Made by a program: the position numbers and the translations under genes. A DNA stretch of 64,000 nucleotides from assembly GCA_963754265.1 (NCBI GenBank), contig CAVWFB010000017.1, positions 62,001-126,000 of the forward strand, given 5' to 3'. The notes below the pieces were generated by a model. It was not told where the DNA came from. It worked only from the letters and a program-made list of their open reading frames with translations, and ran no database searches. Source of the stretch: AC-32 sp963754265 (GTDB taxonomy: Bacteria; Actinomycetota; Thermoleophilia; Gaiellales; Gaiellaceae). Positions 25,143-33,314 of the stretch are shown one piece after another (the first letter of the stretch is position 1; each line of letters begins with the position of its first letter).

Positions 25143-26101
25143 TCGTCCGCTGGGGGCTCGGCGAGCTCGCGCCGCTGCTCGACGAGCTCGGGATCGAGCG
25201 GCCGTTCCTGATTGCAAGCGAGCGCTGGTCGGGGCTCGATGTGCCCTCGGCCGGCCGCTGGGACGAGGTGCCGAGCGACCGGGTGCCCGAGGCGGTGGCG
25301 GCCGCCTCCGAGGCGGACGGCGTCCTCGCCGTGGGCGGTGGCAGCGCGATCGACCTCGCCAAGGCGATCTCGGCGGCGACCGGCCTCGGCCTCGTCTCGG
25401 TGCCGACCACCTACTCGGGCGCCGAGTGGACGACATTCTTCGGCGTGCGCGACCCCGACAGGCGCATGAAGGGCGGTGGCGTCGGCGCACACCCGGCGGG
25501 GATCGTCTACGAGCCCGAGCTGACCCTCGGGCTCTCGCGCGAGCAGAGCGGTGGCACGGCCCTGAACGCGCTCGCGCACGCCGCCGAGGCGCTCTACGTC
25601 ACGGGCCGGAACCCGGAGGGTGACGAGCATGCGCTCGAGGGCGCGCGCCTGATCGGCGCTTCGCTGCCGCGGGTGCTGGAGAACGGCGACGACTTCGAGG
25701 CGCGGACGACGCTCCTGCGCGGAGCGATGGAGGCCGGCGCGGCGCTCGGCTCGGCCGGTCTCGGGCTCGGTCACGCGATGGCGCAGGCGCTCGGCGGACG
25801 CTACGGGATCTCGCACGGGGCGGCGAACGCACTCACCTTGCCGCCGGCGCTTCGCTTCAACGAGCCGGTGGCCGCGGGCGAGATCGCGCGCTTCGGCGAG
25901 GCGCTCGGCACTGACGACGCGCCCGGCCGCGTCGAGGAGCTCGCCCGGGCCTCCGGGTTCGAACGGCTCCGCGACCTGGGAGTTCCGGAGGATGAGCTCG
26001 ACGAAGTGGCGGAGGCGACCGCCGTGCGCGCCGGCGCGAAGGCGAACCCTCGGCCCGCGAGCCCGGCCGAGATCGCCGAGCTGCTGCGCGGCATCTGGTA
26101 G
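25139..26101 (+). CDS. Iron-containing alcohol dehydrogenase / maleylacetate reductase-like protein
   Basis: The 320-residue product matches group III dehydrogenases: GVLAVGGGSAIDLAKAISAA (nucleotide-binding GGGS), VPTTYSGAEWT, GTALNALAHAAEALYV and GLGHAMAQALGGRYGISHGA, where the histidines are the usual metal ligands. The pattern is closest to maleylacetate reductases of aromatic degradation, although no ring-cleavage genes are nearby. It begins VIVRWGLGELAPLLDELG, the normal family N-terminus, immediately after the LysR domain and in the same frame. The sequence as given therefore predicts a LysR-dehydrogenase fusion; an overlap (GTGA) with separate proteins is more likely. Confidence 0.75.
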   Translation: MIVRWGLGELAPLLDELGIERPFLIASERWSGLDVPSAGRWDEVPSDRVPEAVAAASEADGVLAVGGGSAIDLAKAISAATGLGLVSVPTTYSGAEWTTFFGVRDPDRRMKGGGVGAHPAGIVYEPELTLGLSREQSGGTALNALAHAAEALYVTGRNPEGDEHALEGARLIGASLPRVLENGDDFEARTTLLRGAMEAGAALGSAGLGLGHAMAQALGGRYGISHGAANALTLPPALRFNEPVAAGEIARFGEALGTDDAPGRVEELARASGFERLRDLGVPEDELDEVAEATAVRAGAKANPRPASPAEIAELLRGIW

Positions 26102-26102
26102 C

Positions 26103-26441
26103 TCAGCAGGGGCCGGGGCTGGGCGCACCGCCCGGGCCAGCGAGATGCGACACGGATTCGCCCGCGCCGGACTGGATGCAGTACGAGGAAGCGTCGGCAC
26201 GGACGAGCGTCACGTCGAAGCCGGCGGTCGAAGCGCCGGCGTAGGTTCCGTTCAGCGCATGGAACTGCTCGAGCTGCACCTGGGCCTGCTGGAAGGTGAG
26301 CCCCGAGGCGGCCTGCTGCGCTCGAGCGACGGCCTGCGACGCCGTGTGTCCGCTCGCTCCGCTTCGTTGCTGGGCCGTCAGCAGCCAGCCGGCGACGAGG
26401 AGCGCCACCAGCAACGAGAGAATCGAGACGCCGCGGACCAC
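26103..26441 (-). CDS. Small exported or pilin-like hypothetical protein
   Basis: The 112-residue product has one N-terminal hydrophobic segment (VSILSLLVALLVAGWLLTAQ) followed by a Gln/Ala-rich helix (SQAVARAQQAASGLTFQQAQ) and a C-terminal domain with two cysteines (SSYCIQSG and the final PC). This resembles minor pilins or type II secretion pseudopilins in outline, but no prepilin peptidase site is evident. It starts at GTG 26441, only 31 nt after the upstream methyltransferase gene, so the two are probably cotranscribed. It converges on the dehydrogenase with a 1-nt gap. Confidence 0.55.
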   Translation of the reverse strand: MVRGVSILSLLVALLVAGWLLTAQQRSGASGHTASQAVARAQQAASGLTFQQAQVQLEQFHALNGTYAGASTAGFDVTLVRADASSYCIQSGAGESVSHLAGPGGAPSPGPC

Positions 26442-26472
26442 GAAGCCTTCATCGGCATTCGGGTGCGGCTGC

Positions 26473-27384
26473 TCAAGGCCGCCGGGCCACGAAGGAGAGA
26501 ATCGTCACCCCGAGCTCCTCCGGCGGGTAGACGCGGAACCGCGGCGCCAGCGGCAGCCCCTCGAGCTCCGCCAGGCCCTCCAGGCTCGGACCCGACGGCA
26601 GCTCGGCGACGAGCTCGAAGCCGGCCTCGCGCACGAGCCGCAGATAGTCGGGCGACCGGAGCCGGTTCTGGTGATGGAGCGGCGAGTTGACGAGCCGCCA
26701 CGCCCGGTCGGAGTAGCGCAGGAAGTTGTAGGGCGAGAGGCTCGGGTCGAAGTACGAGTAGTGGTCCTGGAGGTCGATGCGGCAGCTGAACGCGCCTCCG
26801 GGACGGAGCAGCCGGAGGCATTCGAGGAAAATCTCCGCGAGGTCGCCTTCCGGGATGTGTTCGCAGGTGTCGGTGCTCGAGACGAAGTCGACCGACTCGG
26901 ACGGCAAGCCGGTGGCCCGCGCATCGCGCGGTGCTAGGTACGCGATGCCGAAGCGCTCCTCCAGCTCGTCGGCCGAGCCGACGGGACCGCCTAGGCGGCG
27001 CAGCTCGCGGCCCGCCTCCGACTCGAGCTCATCCCAGAGCCGCGCGAACGCGGCCAGCGAGTCGTTGACGAGCTCGGCGCGCACGCTCGGCCGGATGTCG
27101 ACGAGCACCTGGCGCCCGACTCCCAGGGCCGCATAGGACAGCGGGATCGCCAGATCCCAGCCGGCTCCGAACTCGTAGAAGACGGACTCGCTCGGGGGAG
27201 CTCCCGGCCCGTGCTCCTCGTACGCTCGCAAGTGCTGCTGCGCACGTGAGAACTTCCGGCGAAAGACCGACTCGCTCGCCGGCAGCGAGCGGAGCACGTG
27301 GCGCTGGAAGACGTAGTTGAGCCGCTCGCCCTGGGGCAGGACGCCGAGCCCGCGCTGCACCGCCGCTTTCGCCACCCATCGCAT
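26473..27384 (-). CDS. Class I SAM-dependent methyltransferase
   Basis: The 303-residue product is a methyltransferase with motif I in SVFYEFGAGWDLAIPLSY, motif II in RQVLVDIRPSV, and a methyltransf_11-like block VDFVSSTDTCEHIPEGDLAE and LRLLRPGGAFSCRIDLQDHY. The C-terminal part (YNFLRYSDRAWRLVNSPLHH) matches family members found in polysaccharide loci, where they methylate sugars or act on lipid-linked glycans. The substrate is not determined. It is the first gene of a two-gene minus-strand unit and diverges from the sulfur operon. Confidence 0.75.
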   Translation of the reverse strand: MRWVAKAAVQRGLGVLPQGERLNYVFQRHVLRSLPASESVFRRKFSRAQQHLRAYEEHGPGAPPSESVFYEFGAGWDLAIPLSYAALGVGRQVLVDIRPSVRAELVNDSLAAFARLWDELESEAGRELRRLGGPVGSADELEERFGIAYLAPRDARATGLPSESVDFVSSTDTCEHIPEGDLAEIFLECLRLLRPGGAFSCRIDLQDHYSYFDPSLSPYNFLRYSDRAWRLVNSPLHHQNRLRSPDYLRLVREAGFELVAELPSGPSLEGLAELEGLPLAPRFRVYPPEELGVTILSFVARRP

Positions 27385-27447
27385 CGGTCGGCGAGCATAG
27401 CCCTCCGCCGATTAATAAGAGGAGCTAATGCCTGCAATTAGGCTACG

Positions 27448-28668
27448 ATGCGAAGCATCGTGGCCGAGAGGCTTTCCTTCGACGTGCTCGTGGTCGGGAG
27501 CGGAGCCTCCGGGCTCGCCGCTGCCGTGTCCGCGGAGCGTGCCGGTGCCCGCGTAGGGCTCGTGACCAAGGGCGCTCTCCAGTCCTGCAACTCCGCCAAG
27601 GCGCAGGGTGGGATCCAGGCCGCGTTCGGCGACGACGACTCGCCCGAGCAGCACGCTGAGGATGTCTGGCAGAGCTCGCACGAGACCGCCGACCGGCACC
27701 TGGTCGAGATCCTGACCGCGGAGGCGCCGGGCGCGATCCACTGGCTCGAGGAACATGGCGTCGAGTTCACGCGCGAGAACGGCGGCTACCGGCTCGCGCG
27801 CTGCGGCGGGGCGACCCGCAAGCGGCTGCTCCAGGTCGGCGACCGCACGGGGCACGCGATCACGACCGGACTGCGCGACGCCTTCCTCGCCTCCAGCGGC
27901 GAAGCGCTGCCGAACTGCCCGCTCGTCTCGCTCGAGCCGGCCGAGAACGGCTGGGTCGCGAACTGCAAGCGGAAGAACGGCGAGGAGCTCGTGATCGACG
28001 CGGGCGCCGTCGTGCTTGCCGCGGGCGGCCGCTGCTACCGGGAGGCCGAGGAGCGGGGAGAGCTGTCGACCAACCATCCCGGCGCGACCGGCGAGGTGAC
28101 GCGGATCGCGGTCGAGCTCGGCGCCGAGAGCCGTGACCTGGACGCGCTCCAGTACCACCCGAACGGGGGCGCCTGGCCGCCGACGATGCAGGGCTACTCG
28201 ATCCCCGAGACCACGCGCGCGTACGGCGCGACCCTGCTCAACTCGGCCGGCGAGGAGTTCACCGACCCGCTCGGGCCGCGGGACGCGGTCTCGCAGGCGA
28301 TCTTCGACGAGGTCGACTCCGGCCGCGGCGTCGAGACGCCCGACGGCCGGCCGGCCGTGCTGCTCGACACCACGCGCATTCCCGAGGACGACGCGGAGAT
28401 CTCGCTCCCGTACATGCTGCGCCGTTACCGTTCCGCAGGGATCGACCCGCTCCGCGAGCCGATCCTGACCTTCCCGGTGCTCCACTACCAGAACGGAGGC
28501 CTCGTGATCGACGAGCGCGCCGAGACGACTCTGCCCGGCCTCTTCGCCTGCGGTGAGATCGCCGGCGGCACCCACGGGCGCAACCGGATGATGGGCAACT
28601 CGCTGCTCGAGTGCACCGTTTTCGGCCGGCGCGCCGGCGCTGCGGCAGCGGAGAGGGTGGCCGCATGA
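27448..28668 (+). CDS. Short FAD-dependent fumarate reductase / L-aspartate oxidase-like flavoprotein
   Basis: The 406-residue product has the dinucleotide fold VLVVGSGASGLAAAVSAERAG, the flavin segment NSAKAQGGIQAAFGDDDS, and the FrdA/NadB end motif GNSLLECTVFGRRAGAAAA. The substrate cap is present (LQYHPNGGAWPPT, ILTFPVLHYQNGGLVID). It lacks the 130-170-residue C-terminal helical domain of SdhA, FrdA and NadB, so it is probably a stand-alone enzyme. No iron-sulfur or membrane subunit is nearby. It opens the sulfur operon and overlaps the fumarase alpha gene by ATGA, suggesting linked work on fumarate/succinate-type compounds. Quinolinate synthesis (NadB) is possible, but nadA and nadC are absent here. 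Confidence 0.75.
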   Translation: MRSIVAERLSFDVLVVGSGASGLAAAVSAERAGARVGLVTKGALQSCNSAKAQGGIQAAFGDDDSPEQHAEDVWQSSHETADRHLVEILTAEAPGAIHWLEEHGVEFTRENGGYRLARCGGATRKRLLQVGDRTGHAITTGLRDAFLASSGEALPNCPLVSLEPAENGWVANCKRKNGEELVIDAGAVVLAAGGRCYREAEERGELSTNHPGATGEVTRIAVELGAESRDLDALQYHPNGGAWPPTMQGYSIPETTRAYGATLLNSAGEEFTDPLGPRDAVSQAIFDEVDSGRGVETPDGRPAVLLDTTRIPEDDAEISLPYMLRRYRSAGIDPLREPILTFPVLHYQNGGLVIDERAETTLPGLFACGEIAGGTHGRNRMMGNSLLECTVFGRRAGAAAAERVAA

Positions 28669-29562
28669 GTGCCGTCGCGACCGACATCCGCCAGGCGGTC
28701 GAGGACGCGGCCGCGCACCTCTACGTCTGGGCGCTGAAGGACATCCCGCAGGACCTGCGCGACGCGCTCGTGGAGGCGCAGGGGCGCGAGACCTCGGTGC
28801 CGGGTCGCCGCGTGCTCGACACGATCGTCAAGAACGTCCAGGTCGCCGACGACCAGGGCAACCTCGTCTGCCAGGACACCGGCATCGCGGTCTACACGTG
28901 CCGCGTCGGCGAGCACTTCCCGCTTCACCCGGCGAAGATCTACGAGGCGCTCAAGGCCGGCACCGAGCGCGCCACCCTCGAGCACCCGCTGCGCTCGAAC
29001 GCCGTGCACACGATCACGCGTGAGAACACGGGCCCGAACACCGGCTACCGGCTTCCGATCGTCCACTGGGAGTTCATCGCCGACTGGGACGGGCTCGACG
29101 TCAAGTGCGTCCCGAAGGGCTCCGGCTCCGAGAACATGAGCTTCCTGAAGATGTGCGTCCCGGCCGACGGTGTGCGCGGGATCAAGGAGTTCGTTCTCTC
29201 GTCGATCGTCGATGCGGGCGGCAAGCCGTGCCCGCCGGGGATCGTGGGCGTCGGCATCGGCGGCTCGGCCGACTACGCGATGTACCTGGCCAAGGAAGCG
29301 ATCGCCAGGCCGATCGGCACGCGCAACCACGACCCGCACGTGGCGAAGCTCGAGGAGGAGCTCTACCAGCTGCTGAACGAGACCGGAATCGGGCCCGATG
29401 GGACTGGGCGGCGACGTCACCGTCCTCAACTGCCACATCGAGCACGCCGACACCCACATGACCCTCAACCCCGTCGCCGTCAACTACCAGTGCTGGGCCG
29501 CCAGGCGCGCGTCCGTGCACGTCGGCCCGGACGGTTCCGTCGACTTCGACCGGGAAGCCTGA
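28665..29562 (+). CDS. Fumarate hydratase class I, alpha (N-terminal) subunit, frameshifted
   Basis: This subunit matches FumA-N/TtdA: LVCQDTGIAVYTCRVG (QDTG signature), EHPLRSNAVHTITRENTGPN, KGSGSENMSFLKMC, and CPPGIVGVGIGGSADYAMYL. Near 29395 one extra C in GGGCCCGATG shifts the frame; correcting it gives GPMGLGGDVTVLNCHIEHAD and THMTLNPVAVNYQCW with a stop at 29560-29562. Class I fumarases use an oxygen-sensitive [4Fe-4S] cluster and interconvert fumarate and malate, or in tartrate dehydratases related diacids. The stop overlaps the beta-subunit ATG (TGATG), so the two-subunit enzyme is made stoichiometrically. Confidence 0.85.
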
Positions 29563-30150
29563 TGGCTACTCACGAAGTCACCTTCCCGATCACCGACGAG
29601 GCCGAGATCCTCAAGCTCCGGGCGGGCGACGAGGTGGTCGTCCAGGGCCACATCATCGGCATCCGCGACCGGACGCAGATCCGGATCTTCGACCAGGGGG
29701 TCGAGCCGCCGATGGACCTCTCCGGCGCCTTCCTGCTGCACACCGCGCCCCGGAGTGCGCAAGCTCGACAACGGCAAGTACGAGCCGGTCTGCATCGGCA
29801 CGACCACGAGCGCCCGCATGGTGCGCTTCACCGAGCCGCTCGGCGCGCAGTACGGCGTGCGCGCGATCTGCGGCAAGGGCGGCTTCCCGGACGAGGCGAT
29901 CGAGCCGATGCAGCGCTTGAAGATGGTCTACTTCGCGATCGTCGGCGGCGCGGCCGCGCTCGAGACGACCCAGATCGAGGAGATCGAGGAGGTCGCCTGG
30001 GAAGAGCTCATGCCCGAGTGCCTCTGGAAGTTCCGCGTCAAGGACTTCGGCCCGCTCACCGTCGGCATCGACGCCCACGGCAACTCGCTCTACCACGACG
30101 TCCAGACCGCCGCGACGAAGAAGCTGGAGGAGCTCTTTGCCCGGCTCTGA
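29562..30150 (+). CDS. Fumarate hydratase class I, beta (C-terminal) subunit, frameshifted
   Basis: The product matches FumA-C/TtdB: EVTFPITDEAEILKLRAGDE, QIRIFDQGVEPPMDLSGAFL, GTTTSARMVRFTEPLGAQYG, AICGKGGFPDEAIEPMQRLK and the terminal DAHGNSLYHDVQTAATKKLE. Near 29752 one extra C in the run CCCC separates the first 63 residues from the remainder; removing it gives HTAPGVRKLDNGKYEPV. Length and motifs are normal otherwise. It belongs with the alpha subunit and is overlapped by the phosphosulfolactate synthase gene, an unusual neighbour for a fumarase. Confidence 0.85.
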
Positions 30151-30900
30151 GTTCCTCGATCTGCGCCGCGACGGCGGCCTCACCCACGTGATCGACAAGG
30201 GCCTCGGCCCGCGCGCCTGGGAGGACGTCCTCGAGACGAGCGGCGACTACATCGACATCGTCAAGCTCGGCTGGGGCACGGCCTACGTGACGCCGAACCT
30301 CCAGCGCAAGCTCGAGGTGCTGAAGCGGCAAGCCGGTCGTCCTCGGCGGCACGTTCTTCGAGGTTGTCTATGTCGCAGGGCAAGCTCGACGAGTTCAAGC
30401 GCTGGCTCGGCGAGCTCGGGCTGACGCACGTCGAGCTCTCGGACGGCGTGATCGACCTGCCGCGCGAGCGGAAGCTCGAGCTGATCGAGGACTTCGCGCG
30501 GGACTTCACCGTCCTCTCCGAGGTCGGCTCCAAGGACGCCGAGGCGGTCTTCGCCCCGTACCAGTGGGTCGAGTGGATCAAGGCCGAGCTCGAGGCCGGC
30601 GCCTGGAAGGTGATCACCGAGGGCCGCGAGGGCGGCACCGCCGGGATCTACCGTCCGACCGGCGAGATGCGCACCGGCCTCGTCGACGAGATCGCGCACG
30701 AGGTGGACGTCGACGATCTGATCTTCGAGGCGCCGTCGAAGGGCTCGCAGGCGTGGTTCGTGAAGCACTTCGGCCCCGGCGTCAACCTCGGCAACATCCC
30801 GCCCGACGAGGTGATCCCGCTGGAGACGCTGCGGCTCGGGCTCCGCGCCGACACGCTCAGGGAGGTACTGCTCGGTGACGAGCGCCCCGCCCCTGCCTGA
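30137..30900 (+). CDS. comA: Phosphosulfolactate synthase (ComA-like), frameshifted
   Basis: ComA-type enzymes add sulfite to phosphoenolpyruvate, giving (R)-2-phospho-3-sulfolactate, the first step of coenzyme M and sulfolactate synthesis. The sequence shows THVIDKGLGPRAWEDVLETS, DYIDIVKLGWGTAYVTPN, PVVLGGTFFEVVYVA, LTHVELSDGVIDLPRERKL, VITEGREGGTAGIYRP and the C-terminal FGPGVNLGNIPPDEVIPLET, all in family order. Two missing bases (near 30330 and 30376) put the GGTFFEV strand in a separate frame. It starts at TTG 30137, overlapping the fumarase gene, and its end is overlapped by cysH. With APS reductase next door, sulfite supply is assured. Confidence 0.85.
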
Positions 30901-31576
30901 GCTCGATTTCGAGGCCATGGGCGCGGAGGACGTGCTCCGCTGGGCCTACGAGGAGTTCGGCGACCGCCTCTGCCTCACGTGCTCCTGGCAGAAGCAGTCG
31001 TCGGTGCTCGTGCACATGGTCTCCGAGCTGGGTCTCGACATTCCCGTGATCGAGCTCGACACCCACCTCTTCTTCCGCGAGAGCTACGAGACGCGCGACC
31101 GCCTCGTCGAGCGCTACGGCCTGCGCCTGCGGACGCCGCCGCACGTGATCACCGTGGCGGAGCAACACCGCGCCGAGGGCCCGAACCTCTGGGAGACGGA
31201 CCCCGACCGCTGCTGCCACATCCGCAAGGTCGAGCCGCTGCTGCAGGCGCTCGAGCCCTACGGCGCCTGGATCTCCGGGATCCGCCGCGACCAGTCGCCG
31301 AGCCGGGCGACCACGCCGAAGGTGCAGTGGTCGGAGCGCTACGAGGTCTGGAAGCTGCACCCGCTCGCCGACTGGGACGAGAAGCGGGTCTGGGCCTACA
31401 TCACCGTCAACGAGATTCCCTACAACCCGCTCCACGACGTGGGCTTCCGCTCGATCGGCTGCATCCCGTGCACCCGCCCGACGACGCCCGAGGAGGAGGA
31501 GCGCGCCGGCCGCTGGGCCGGCTCCGACAAGCTCGAGTGTGGGATCCACCTCGAAACGCCACTAGGAGGCACATGA
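30875..31576 (+). CDS. cysH: Adenylylsulfate (APS) reductase, thioredoxin-dependent assimilatory type
   Basis: The 233-residue product is a PAPS/APS reductase: the PP-loop-like LCLTCSWQKQSSVLVHMVSE, substrate loop IELDTHLFFRESYETRD, and GAWISGIRRDQSPSR. It has the paired cysteines of the APS-reducing, [4Fe-4S]-containing form: CC in DPDRCCHIRKVEPL and CxxC in GCIPCTRP, plus the catalytic ECGIH near the C-terminus. It converts APS to sulfite and AMP. GTG 30875 lies within the end of the comA gene and the stop overlaps the cysC ATG, so translation is coupled. Confidence 0.9.
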   Translation: MTSAPPLPELDFEAMGAEDVLRWAYEEFGDRLCLTCSWQKQSSVLVHMVSELGLDIPVIELDTHLFFRESYETRDRLVERYGLRLRTPPHVITVAEQHRAEGPNLWETDPDRCCHIRKVEPLLQALEPYGAWISGIRRDQSPSRATTPKVQWSERYEVWKLHPLADWDEKRVWAYITVNEIPYNPLHDVGFRSIGCIPCTRPTTPEEEERAGRWAGSDKLECGIHLETPLGGT

Positions 31577-32172
31577 CCGACCACATCTACGCCGCCGAGC
31601 ACCCGGAGACCACGCACGTCCGGCCCGGCGGCTTCACGCTCTGGTTCACCGGGCTCTCCGGCTCGGGGAAGACCACGATCGCGCACCTCGTCGGCCCCGA
31701 GCTCGACCGGCGCGGCCTCGTCGTCGAGTACCTCGACGGCGACACGGTGCGAACCCACCTCTCGAAGGGCCTCGGCTTCTCGAAGGAGGACCGCGACACG
31801 CACATCGAGCGCGTCGGCTGGGTCGCCTCGCGGCTGACCCGCCAGGGCGGCGCGGTTATCGCCGCCACGATCTCGCCCTACGAGGCGACGCGGCAAGAGG
31901 CGCGCGAGCGTATCGACGAGGTCGGCACGTTCGTCGAGATCTACGTCAAGACCTCGGTCGACGAGTGCGCCAGGCGTGACGTAAAGGGCCTCTACGAGAA
32001 GGCGTTCAAGGGTGAGATCAAGGAGTTCACGGGCGTCTCCGATCCCTACGAGGAGCCGTCCAGCGCCGAGCTCGTGATCGACACCGAGCAGCACGACCCG
32101 GAAGAGAGCGCGGCGCTCGTCGTCGCGAAGCTCGAGGAGCTCGGGCTCGTCCCGAGCGAGGTGCCCGCATGA
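31573..32172 (+). CDS. cysC: Adenylylsulfate kinase
   Basis: The 199-residue product is an APS kinase. The P-loop is FTGLSGSGKTTIAHLV (about residues 27-42), followed by EYLDGDTVRTHLSKGLGFSK, the DxD-type APS loop, and EIYVKTSVDECARRDVKGLY. It makes PAPS from APS. Because the reductase beside it uses APS directly, PAPS made here probably serves sulfotransferases or balances APS use, an inference. ATG 31573 follows a clear AGGAGG site, one of few in this operon, and overlaps the cysH stop. Confidence 0.9.
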   Translation: MTDHIYAAEHPETTHVRPGGFTLWFTGLSGSGKTTIAHLVGPELDRRGLVVEYLDGDTVRTHLSKGLGFSKEDRDTHIERVGWVASRLTRQGGAVIAATISPYEATRQEARERIDEVGTFVEIYVKTSVDECARRDVKGLYEKAFKGEIKEFTGVSDPYEEPSSAELVIDTEQHDPEESAALVVAKLEELGLVPSEVPA

Positions 32173-33305
32173 GTGTCGCGGAGACGACGCAGCTGATCGA
32201 GCCTCACGGCGGCAAGCTCGTCGACCGCACCGGGCCGAGGCCCGAGGGGATCGAGCGGCTCGAGCAGATCGCGCTCACCTCCCGCGAGCTCTCCGACCTG
32301 GACATGCTCGCGAGCGGGGCGCTGTCGCCGCTCGAAGGCTTCATGAACCGCCACGATTACGAGCGCGTGGTCGAGGAGATGCGGCTCGCGCGCGGGCTGC
32401 CCTGGGCGTTGCCGGTCTGCCTCGCCGTCGATCGCGCTCCCGAGGGGGACCAGGTCGTGCTGACGGACGAAGCCGGTACCGCGCTCGCGGTGCTCGAGGT
32501 CGACGAGGCCTACGAGTACGACAAGGAACGCGAGGCGGAGCGTTGCTTTCGCACGATCGAGGACGACCACCCCGGTGTGGCGCGGCTCTACAAGCAGAAG
32601 CCGCTCTACCTCGCCGGCCGCGTAACGGTCTTCGAGCGCGCGGAGCCGTCGTTCCCGGAGCTCGCCATGGACCCGGCCGATACCCGGGCGACCTTCTCCG
32701 AGAGGGGCTGGCGGCGGGTCGTCGGCTTCCAGACGCGGAACCCGATCCACCGGGCGCACGAGTACCTGACGAAGGGCGCGCTCGAGACCGTCGACGGCCT
32801 GCTCATCCACCCGCTCGTCGGCGAGACGAAGTCCGACGACGTGCCGGCCGCGACCCGCGTCGACTGCTACCGGATCCTCGTCGACAACTACTACCCGGCC
32901 GACCGCGTGCTCGTGGCTGCCTTCCCGGCGGCGATGCGCTACGCCGGCCCGCGCGAGGCGATCTGGCACGCGATCTGCCGTAAGAACTACGGCTGCTCGC
33001 ACTTCATCGTCGGCCGCGACCACGCGGGCGTCGGCGACTACTACGGCACCTACGACGCGCAGCTGATCTTCGACGACTTCGAGCCGCACGAGCTGGGAAT
33101 CGAGCCGATGTTCTTCGAGCACGCCTTCTTCTGCCGCGTGTGCGGCTCGATGGCGACGCCGAAGACCTGCCCGCACGGCGGGGACGACCACGTCTTCCTC
33201 TCCGGGACGAAGGTGCGCGAGCTGCTCGCCAACGGCCAGCTGCCGCCGGTCGAGTTCACGCGGCCCGAGGTGGCGGAGGTGCTGATCGAGGCCTACCGTT
33301 CCTAG
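32169..33305 (+). CDS. sat: ATP sulfurylase (sulfate adenylyltransferase)
   Basis: The 378-residue product is a Sat-type ATP sulfurylase, not CysDN. The active-site motifs are GFQTRNPIHRAHEYLTKGAL (QTRNPxHxxH), AAFPAAMRYAGPREAIWHAI and FIVGRDHAGVGDYYG. Near the C-terminus FCRVCGSMATPKTCPHG is a cysteine-rich zinc-site candidate, as in several bacterial Sat enzymes. It activates sulfate to APS. The start overlaps the cysC stop by 4 nt and the exporter gene follows after 9 nt, so it is the sixth of seven sulfur or carboxylate enzymes in one operon. Confidence 0.92.
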   Translation: MSVAETTQLIEPHGGKLVDRTGPRPEGIERLEQIALTSRELSDLDMLASGALSPLEGFMNRHDYERVVEEMRLARGLPWALPVCLAVDRAPEGDQVVLTDEAGTALAVLEVDEAYEYDKEREAERCFRTIEDDHPGVARLYKQKPLYLAGRVTVFERAEPSFPELAMDPADTRATFSERGWRRVVGFQTRNPIHRAHEYLTKGALETVDGLLIHPLVGETKSDDVPAATRVDCYRILVDNYYPADRVLVAAFPAAMRYAGPREAIWHAICRKNYGCSHFIVGRDHAGVGDYYGTYDAQLIFDDFEPHELGIEPMFFEHAFFCRVCGSMATPKTCPHGGDDHVFLSGTKVRELLANGQLPPVEFTRPEVAEVLIEAYRS

Positions 33306-33314
33306 CCGCCGGTC

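Noticed and set aside
27439..27444. TAGGCT as a leaderless -10 box for the flavoprotein at 27448
   Set aside because: Only 3 nt separate it from the ATG, too close for a transcript to start at that codon; a GTG at 27460 is possible but not supported.
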